This document shows, one piece after another, positions 55,629 through 64,000 of a DNA stretch of 64,000 nt. The DNA is from Malachius bipustulatus (taxonomy: Eukaryota; Arthropoda; Insecta; Coleoptera; Melyridae). The position numbers were made by a program, and so were the translations under genes. Positions within the stretch are counted from its first letter, which is position 1. Each line of letters opens with the position of its first letter. A model generated the notes under the pieces. The model saw nothing but the letters and a program-made list of their open reading frames with translations, had not been told where the DNA came from and searched no databases. The stretch is taken from NCBI GenBank assembly GCA_910589415.1, contig OU342634.1:19651144-19715143 (forward strand), given 5' to 3'.

Positions 55629-57460
55629 TTATACATCGATCTCGTCTTTTCCAAATATGAACAGATTAGTATAACACATTTCCGGTGTGTCCGGGACTTC
55701 ACAGTTGAAAAAAGCAAATACGCTCACGGCTTCTCCAACACATGCACACATGCTGCCTCAGAACACTTTCTTGTGTAGTCCGCGACGGTCGTGCTCCCGC
55801 CAGTGCGTAATCCCGCCGTAAATACGTATTACGGTAATACGACGTGAGTACAGTGTGTGTGAGACCATGGAAACTCCCATGGAAAAATAACTTCTATCCG
55901 CTGACGACAGTTCCACATCGGATTCTGACCATTCTGGTCAGCACCCAATGTTCTTAATCTCTTCGGATTGTTAATCACCCGCTCTTTAAACAAATACTAA
56001 TGTGTTCATATTTGGAAAAGACGAGATCGATGTATAATAGAAAGAACAAACGACTTACCTGAAGGATGTTCGTTCTTTATTATACGAGATGAGTCTTTTC
56101 CAAATACTTCGAACCCTCCCGTCCCGGTCGCATTTTTCCGTTTCCTATTCGGCTAGCGCAACCGAGTGCGCTAATCGTATAGGGAACGGATGCGAGACCT
56201 GCAACTCCGTTCCCTAAGGGACTAACGCACTCACATGCGAATAAGTCCTCTGCAATGATTAATCAATCTGCAACCTTTCAAATTGCGCTTCTGAGTAGGT
56301 ACCTACTCATAAATAATAATAATAAAAATAAGGTCATTATATACATCAGCGGCTCCTATGCAGTTTCACTATGGCATTTATATAGGGGTGGAGAACATAC
56401 CTATATTATCACCAGGAAGGTATTCATTTGCTTTGCAAATGAAAGGGAAAGCAAAAAACGACCTAAAAAATCGGTTTTGAGAGTGCGGAGAGAGTGCGGT
56501 GCTGACAAGAGGCGCCGATTTATACCGCTAATTACGGATGTAACCACTTCACGACAATGCCAAGCGCTTCGAAGCTTGAGGCGGACCGGCGCTATATCCG
56601 CTTTCACATATCGTGTCCAGTCCGCAGGGATTGGTGCAATGATTTTTGGAATATAAATGCAAAATAAATGCAAAATTCAAAATAAAAATCGTGCTACTGT
56701 TAATCTCGAAGATTTTCCTTGCCCTGAAAGTCGAAGAAAAAAATCGAAATTCGACCGTAGTGTCAATGAGGCCTTCCTTAGTTGTGACCTTATATTAGTT
56801 TGCAATGGATGTTTTTAGCTTCTTACCCACCCAGCATGCACCCCTATTTCGCTCCATGGTCCCGAAAAAATTGATGAAACTTCGGAGCCGCGGATGTATA
56901 CATATAATTACCAAAAATAATAATAATGATAGTCATATTATTAGAAAATTTTTTGAAAGCAGCATTCACCAACATTCACTATTTCAAAACAAAAGACCCA
57001 ACAGCTTGACGCATCCAATCGCACGATGGCTTAAAGGCGCAAATCATTTTCCAGAGTACACAGACGCGCATGAGGCTGATGTGCCATAATCGCGATACAT
57101 GCGGTTGCGTTGGTCCCTTAGGAAATGGAGCTGTAAGGCTCTCATTCGTTTCCTACACGATTAGCGCACTCGGTTGCGCTGGCCGAATAGGAAACGGAAA
57201 AATGCGTCCCGGTCTTTCCCCCTTTAGTGATTAACAATTACGCGGACACGAACCGTGTTCTGAGGCAGCATGTGTCGGAGAAGCCGTGAGCGTATTTGTT
57301 TATAATTCAAGTATCTATACTTTCAACTGTGAAGTCCCGGATACACCGGAAATGTGTTATACTAATGTGTTCATATTTGGAAAAGACTCATCTCATATAA
57401 TAAAGAACGAACATCCTTCAGGTAAGTCGTTTGTTCTTTCTATTATACTAGGTCATGAAG
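55629..57460. repeat. Composite inverted-repeat region with structured hairpins
   Basis: Several segments occur in both orientations. 55629-55670 pairs with 55996-56037 (42 bp, one mismatch). Bases about 55660-55735 (AGTATAACACATTTCCGGTG ... ACGGCTTCTCC) are inverted at about 57268-57370. The hairpin at 56032-56085 is inverted at about 57394-57449. GCGCAACCGAGTGCGCTAATCG near 56157 is inverted near 57159. The GC-rich blocks contrast with the AT-rich surroundings. No coding gene is recognised. It looks like an element copied, inverted and interrupted more than once; the family is unknown. Confidence 0.7.
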
Positions 57461-58934
57461 GCGCGCATACGCGCGCCCTTATCTGAAGTAATCTCCGAGT
57501 TGAAGTGATCTTCACAACTAACATTCTCCCTAACATTAATATCGTACAGGCATTTTATGATAATTCTGGTTAATTGAAAGTACGGTATTTGAAACTAAGT
57601 TAAGGTGCGATGTCCCTCCACTCCATTCAAGTGGTCTGTTCTTCATGGTCTTCCCAACTCCCTTCTAAGAAGGACTTTCTTAGTGCAGGCCCCTGGACCC
57701 CCCTCCATGTGCCATACATCTTCGGATATATTTTCAAGCAAATGTTCGTATAGGTACATGTACAGGTGTTACAACTATGACGACAAACCTCTTCAGTGCG
57801 TTGTTAAGCCGCCATCACGCAGTCAGGAAAACATAGTTTTTCCACTACTTATATAATTTTTATTTTGTGTTTTGAAGTTATGGTATTGAGAAATATGTAA
57901 TGTGTTTCGCGTCAGCTGACCATAAAATGAATTAAATTTTTGTACATTTCACATGCATGATCGCATTTTTTACCTTAAAAGTCTGACGACGCTTTGGAAA
58001 AATAAAATATTTCGCTTCTGTGACTGCGGCTGATTGTCATAGTGTCCTGTTTCATTAATGGACATCGATTCCGATAAACTCTTGACCTTGACTCTTTTAG
58101 TTTGAGTCTATAATTATTGTTCTTCATATTTTCAAAAACAAAATAGAATCATTGTGAATCTTGATAACGAATTGTTAGATTTACCACAAATTGAAGAACT
58201 TTAAGAATTATACTTAACAGTTCATTGAAAGCCGGTATTCCACATGCACGGAAGTACTTGAAATAGGATCTGATTCCAGCTCGCTTCCCGCCAACGATTC
58301 GCCGACGGACAGTACTTCAGATGCCGCGACGCCAAATTGAACAAACTTCAGATTATTAAATAGTAACAATGTAAGCTTTCAAACCTAATCGTTGTCTGAC
58401 TCGGTTTATTAAATTTCGTAACCAAACAATCAGAATTTTCTACTTAGCGAATCATTCAAACGTACAAAATATTATTGGTATATTATAGAACATTATTATT
58501 GTAAAAGGGAACCACAATCACTGTTTCCTGTTTACGCAGGTCACCTACCGTACACTCACTGTGGGATTCCCCCGAGTCTAACGAATGGAATTCGATTATT
58601 TCAAAATATTTAAATTGATAGTCAAACTTCAACTTTATCCATTAAGCACATTATGAACTCTAATATCTCTAATACATCCAAGTTGTCTGCGATATTGTCT
58701 ACTCGTCTCCTATTACATCCTGCAATTCTTCGGTGTTGTCTCTTATCTGAATCTTATTCATATTCTTTATCTGACTCTAAAACTGATCTGGATCTTTCAA
58801 CGACGAATCTTATTTATTATCTTTATTTGAATCTTAAACTGATCTTCAATCACACACCATATGCTACTTCCTGTTTATGTATAAATACTAATTTTAATGG
58901 AAAATGTTGCATTGAAATTTTCGACACCACATCG
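57461..58934. other. Noncoding DNA
   Basis: No gene recognised. Short frames only. Confidence 0.45.
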
Positions 58935-59560
58935 AACATTGGCAGCGGTGCGTGACACTCGCATTAGTCGCATTTCGAGGTCTCAACCTTCACTTCTCTG
59001 GGATCTACACAGTTTACGCGCCATCTACCGAAAGATTTCTCGTACAGGTGTCATCATTGTATTGTTTAGACGCCTCAACCTTCACATCTCTGGGATCTAC
59101 ACAGTTTATGCGCCATCTACCGAAAGATTTTTGGCGCTGGTGTCACCATTGCATTGTTTAGTCACTGTACAGATTTCGCTTTGTGTGATAACGATAACAG
59201 GGATCTGTACACTCCAACATTGGCAGCTGTGCGCGACGCGCGCATTTCGAGGCTTCAACCTTGAACGTGACATCTCGATTTTGCGCCATCTACCGAAAGA
59301 TTTCTCGTGCAGGTGTCATCATTGTATTGTTTAGACGCCTCAACCTTCACATCTCTGGGATCTACACAGTTTATGCGCCATCTACCGAAAGATTTTTGGC
59401 GCTGGTGTCACCATTGCATTGTTTAGTCACTGTACAGATTTCGCTTTGTGTGATAACGATAACAGGGATCTGTACACTCCAACATTGGCAGCTGTGCGCG
59501 ACGCGCGCATTTCGAGGCTTCAACCTTGAACGTGACATCTCGATTTTATATAAGGATTGA
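58935..59560. repeat. 265-bp tandem repeat, about 2.3 copies, with 92-bp internal duplication
   Basis: GCGCCATCTACCGAAAGATT begins at 59018, 59110, 59283 and 59375. The spacing 92 and 265 shows a 92-bp half-repeat inside a 265-bp unit. The second unit (59283-59547) is almost identical to the first, so the duplication is recent. A diverged partial copy precedes it. The long open frames across it arise because the unit length is not a multiple of three and stops are rare; no protein family is recognised. Confidence 0.9.
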
Positions 59561-62500
59561 TTTCGCATGCTTGTTCTGTTTTGATTTTATTTACTTGTTT
59601 TGTTTTTATCATTTGGTGTGTGGGTTGCCTGACGGTTGAAATGGAAGTGCATTTCGATGCAACACATATACGTCTGATTTTACTTTAACGAACCTTAAAC
59701 CACAAATTAAGAGAAGAATAATATTGTTCTAAGCTTAACTGGATTTTACTTTTGTTTTTTATTGGGACCGCCATATGGGATTTTCGTGTCATTTAATATA
59801 AAAAAATCAAGTAAGCTGCAAAGCACAAGTACCAGTTTAAGTCTTAGAAACGGTGGTTAAATAAAACATACTTTATCACATTGAAAAAAAAAATATGAAA
59901 ATTAAAATTGTTATTTTTATTTTCAAATAGGCGTGATGTGTGATTTTTTCAAAATCCTAAGGTGAGGTGTTTTCTTAAAATGGCCCTTCTATTCCATTTT
60001 ACTAAATTCCTATCTTTTACCGTATGCGAGATCCCAATGATGAGCGTTTTTCGTAAGTGACTCACCCGGTATTAACATTAAGTTAACTGGATCACTCTGT
60101 TGATCTCATATATGTTATAAATTGAGTTTTAGTACGTCTTATGCTGTAGAGCATCGGGAAATCTCTTTGTGAATGACAAAATCAATTTTTAAGTCAGAGA
60201 TTTGTACATGGAATTTGTTGACGTGGAATTTGTTTATCTTGATGAAGAGCCCGCAGTACTACTAATCTCTGAAAATCAATAAACTATCAGGCATATAATA
60301 ATTTAATAAATATGATTCTGTGTCCTCAGTAAGTAGACAGGTACCTACAGTCATTCATTCTCAAATTCTTTCTTCAAAAATTTTCAATTTTCTAAAAATA
60401 AGACGATGAAGACAAAACCGTTTTCTTTTTTCAAAAAGCGAGGCCACTTTTGTCCTTATTTCCTTGGAATTTCCTTGGTAATGAACTGATTTATTAGGTA
60501 GGTATAATAATTGATGGATTAGAATTGGGCTTTAATTCTCAAGAAACTCTTTTGTAATATTTTGTTGTCAAATAATGCAGGAGGGCTAATATTTACAAAA
60601 GATAATTTTCTCGGAGTGGGATGATGCAAACATTACTTAGTATTTTAATGCAATTAAAACAGTCTCTGTCGAAAATAAGTTTTTTGAGCGAAAAGTTTAC
60701 CTTGAAAATCAACTTACTGTAGTCTCTGGCTCACTTTATTTTTTCAAAAAAGATCCGTAATAATTTATCGCAAAGTCATTGTTATCGAACTCTACTTAAA
60801 TGATGAAACCCTAAATGATTTACCTATACCTAAAACCACACGACGAAGTTATTAACAACATACCCTACACTTGGTTAAAAAATTGGCAACCATTGCCAAA
60901 GAGGGGTAGTCTCGTCTGTGCCATAAATATAAAACCACCAGTATCGACTGTTGGCATGTTTGCTTTTTTACGGACGTGTTTAACAAATATTCGACCATAA
61001 ACGAAGTTATCGACGTTTAGGTACATACAATCTAGAAAATAAGCGGCAATTTCTACGTTTACGAGCCGCGAACTGGCGAAACGCTCTGAATTTCAGTTGA
61101 TATCAACCAATCCTGGGGTTATTTCATCTCAATAATCCGAAACGTGCTTGCCGTCAAGGGATCAATAATAAGGGAGACAGGAATAGGAAGCAACCTCACA
61201 CGAACCCCTAAGTTCTGGAATCGTCGCTAGGAGTTGATGAAACACGAAATGTTATGTACTTTGTGATAGTGATCTGTAATTACTTTTGAAATGTGCCGGC
61301 CGTCAAATATTCAATTGTCTTGGAGGAGTGTGTGTTTTATGTTATTTTCACTTCTAGATCGAAAGGTCCATCTTTTATCTTATCAGTTATAATAATCTTT
61401 AAACGTCAACATTTTTGTAGATCGATTTCATCTTATCACAATGCACTTCTTACATTTTCTTAGATTCCGTGAAGACTTCTTCCAAATTAACTCTGTTGGG
61501 TCCAAAATTCAAATGTCATATATAGCAATATTTCAAAAATATTATTGCTAATTGAAAATATAATACACATAAGCGAGGAAGGGGAACATCTTTCTCTTTG
61601 AACAATCATGGTACCTAAATCATTTTTTTGCTCCTTTTTTCTTCTTCGTTATTTTTAATAATATAGTTTTAAAGTTAACCCTAACTTATCGAAAAAAAAT
61701 AGCTGAATTTGTTTTTCTCTACCATTTGATATAAAGTACCTAATAATCCCATAATATGGAAAAATTACCAAAAAAAGAGGCCAAAAGTTAATGAGCGCGG
61801 TCACGAAAAATCCTTCACCAGAAAATCAACTTTTCTTCTGTACCACAAAGACGAAAAAATCGAATCACGGTTCTCGCAATAACAATTCAAAGTGTCTGAG
61901 GAGAGAGATTCTCAAGAAAATAGTGGAAAACTTTTCTTTAATCTTAACACAGCTTAGTATTGGTCCAATTTTCACGATTAATTCAATAATGAAAAAAATC
62001 AGACATTTCAGTTGTATAAAATAATAATAATTGTCATATCCATCAATTTTCTATCCATCTATCTACTTATTCTGCAAATATCAAGCTCTTGCAATATTCC
62101 CGAATAAAGTTCCAAAAATAAACGTTTGATGATGTGAACTTTATACCTAACCGCAGTGAAGCCTGTTTTAATTTACTTCGAATTTTTATACCGCGTAACA
62201 GTTTAGCTTACCTTACAAATGCCCGGTACCTGACTACTATATTAACGAATAAATTTCACGCTTCACACCCTGTATAATCAATGTGAGGTTTACCAGAGCC
62301 TGTAAACGCGTAGGTAGGCAGGCGTTATGTATCAGATCTCCTTTAAGCTACCTATGCAAATACCCTGGCTAAATTGGACCGTTCCTGCCGCCAACGGGCC
62401 ACATCTCACACATTAAGTCAGTTTACCCATGCGAAATAGATTTCATAGCCCTCTCGATCTATCTACCTCCTCATTCTTCGGTCATCGAAATATACCGGCT

Positions 62501-63904
62501 TATTCCTTTCGGAGATTGTCGAGGTCTGGGCAATTGAATTTGAAACCCTCAAGGGCTCGGTCTAGCGCCTTGCGTTGCGCTATTTTGAAGTTCAAACCTG
62601 TTACACCAGGGAGTGAAGGAGGTAAAAGGACGTAACTCATGTCGTTATCGCTGGAGATATGATTGGAATTCGTGAACGTTCTACGATTTTGATATTAGAG
62701 TAAGAGGAACAAAATGAAATTGACGTCGCTAAATATTGAAAAAAAAAAAACGCTTTAGGCAACATTATAACGTAAAGAAGTTGTTTATGCCACTTATTGG
62801 AATGTTTTTAAACCAAAATATTCGAGAGCTGGAAAAAAATTTCTGGACATATTTTGACTTCTAGTGGCAGTGAAAATCTCTTATCAGATTATAGAAATTG
62901 TGAGAAGTTCAACACTGTATATTGGTTCTTCTGTAGCTCTCCTCCGTCTTCGAGATACGCAGGAGAAAAATCATTTTTCGAGCGAGGTGTTAAAGTGCAG
63001 ATTTTTTCTAGCAAAGTCTCTGTCAAGTTTCGTGGCGGTCGAGGTTGAGAGGATTTTTTTAGTTAACGTAGAATGTCAATTAGCTCGCATCATACATTAG
63101 TGAAAGTTGAAAACTTCAATGATTGTCATTAAAAACTTACTAAATAGAAAAAGGTTATTTATGCAGGACAAAAGTCCTGGATTTTGTTGACTCATTGGTC
63201 AGGTGATCTTCGTGTGGTTTTATTGTGTTCTCTTGTTCGAGTATTGCAGGTACGTATTCTCAACTTAGAATGAAAAATTCACGAATATTTCCAGGTAACT
63301 GACTGAAAGTGTTCCTGATTATAGTTTCCGTAACTTTTAAAAGTATCTGGAGACTAGTAATTTACCTCTATTCTATAAATATGTAATGATTAATCGTTAC
63401 TTTTTCTGTTCGTTTAATATCAGATATTAATTTCACTCAGTCAGAAAAATCATGAATTATTAAAATATTATTGAATATTAGGGGAATTTTTATTTTGTGG
63501 ATCAATAGGTACTTTTTAATAGCGTGGCTACATGTGGGGAGCATTCGTCCTTGAAAAAAATTCGTCCTTAAACTATCTGTAGAAAATTTTAAATACAAGC
63601 TACTTACTAACCATAACAACAGTTAAAAAAAACGAACACTTAAAAAAAGAATTTATTACCTACCTACTTTTTCATTTTTCCATAAAATAAAGATAATTTT
63701 GAACCTAAATTTGAACCTAATTTTGTGGGAAATATTTCGCTATAAATTGACACGTTTTGTAAAAATGTCAAACTAGCCATACAACCGCTGACTAGTTATA
63801 GGAATCAGTTTTCAGGTAACTTTTGAAATTACATTAGATGAATATTGAAATGTGCTCAAATTTAAACTTTTGGAAACCACAAATTTAGGTATATCAATTT
63901 TTTT
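59561..63904. other. Noncoding DNA
   Basis: 4.3 kb with no supported gene. Isolated CACCCGGTA (about 60064) and ACACCCTGTA (about 62266) words look like single ends of TA-targeting repeats whose partners were not found. Confidence 0.45.
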
Positions 63905-64000
63905 TCAAAATAGATGAAAAAAAATATATTCCCGTTTGGTGCGAACTTTTTGGCGGACACTCTGTACATTACTACATTACTACATTTACTACATTACTAC
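63905..64000. repeat. TA-bounded repeat end followed by CATTACTA microsatellite
   Basis: GTGCGAACTTTTTGGCGGAC near 63940 matches the similar stretch at about 35868-35890. Each ends in CTGTA after a run of A/T with TTCCCGT. From about 63967 to the window end an 8-bp CATTACTA unit repeats and is cut by the window. Confidence 0.6.

Noticed and set aside
56255..56673. Overlapping 133- and 90-residue frames
   Set aside because: They lie on opposite strands in the composite inverted region; neither resembles a known protein.
58897..59560. Protein with internal repeats
   Set aside because: The frames are by-products of a 265-bp DNA tandem repeat with frame change between units; no recognisable domain.

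Overview
The window looks like an AT-rich insect nuclear genome, possibly a beetle; no marker here fixes the species. It holds one recognisable host gene, TMTC2, seen as two exons on the + strand (22585-23443 and 40517-40631). TMTC2 is a multi-pass ER membrane protein with luminal TPR repeats, of the TMTC O-mannosyltransferase family. The intron between the exons is 17.1 kb. The first exon starts at an acceptor and the last ends at a donor, so the gene continues both ways. No other TMTC2 exon was recognised, and most of the window may be intron. No tRNA, rRNA or CRISPR was seen.

Most of the readable content is mobile DNA. At 5964-17009 is an 11-kb Ty3/gypsy retrotransposon on the minus strand. 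It has two 1.5-kb LTRs, a 4-bp target duplication, intact gag and intact pol, and an in-phase A_AAA_AAC slippery site where they overlap. It carries no env, but it has a 2.5-kb 3' noncoding region containing about 20 hairpins set in GATAAG-rich spacer. Three consecutive units there show paired base changes. I consider this array the most unusual signal in the window.

The TMTC2 intron contains three TA-flanked elements almost end to end (24590-27019). It also contains a complete 4-kb Merlin DNA transposon (27422-31463) with an 8-bp target duplication, a frameshifted transposase and a 67-bp minisatellite. Further on are a small TA-flanked element, a foldback with a LINE 3' fragment nested in it (32248-33534) and a pair of hairpins near 34 kb.

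Downstream of the second exon are two long-arm foldbacks (41071-41929 and 43366-44103). A 1.3-kb mariner (48858-50165) has one premature stop in its transposase. Then come a short 158-bp element with bZIP-like palindromes, a composite inverted region (55629-57460) whose hairpins expose a consensus splice donor, and a 265-bp tandem repeat (about 58935-59560). Upstream, at 1402-1633, is a short retroposon with a 14-bp target duplication. The transposons do not form a pathway with TMTC2. Their likely relevance is intron size, double-stranded RNA from foldbacks in transcribed DNA, and possible stray splice or factor-binding sites.
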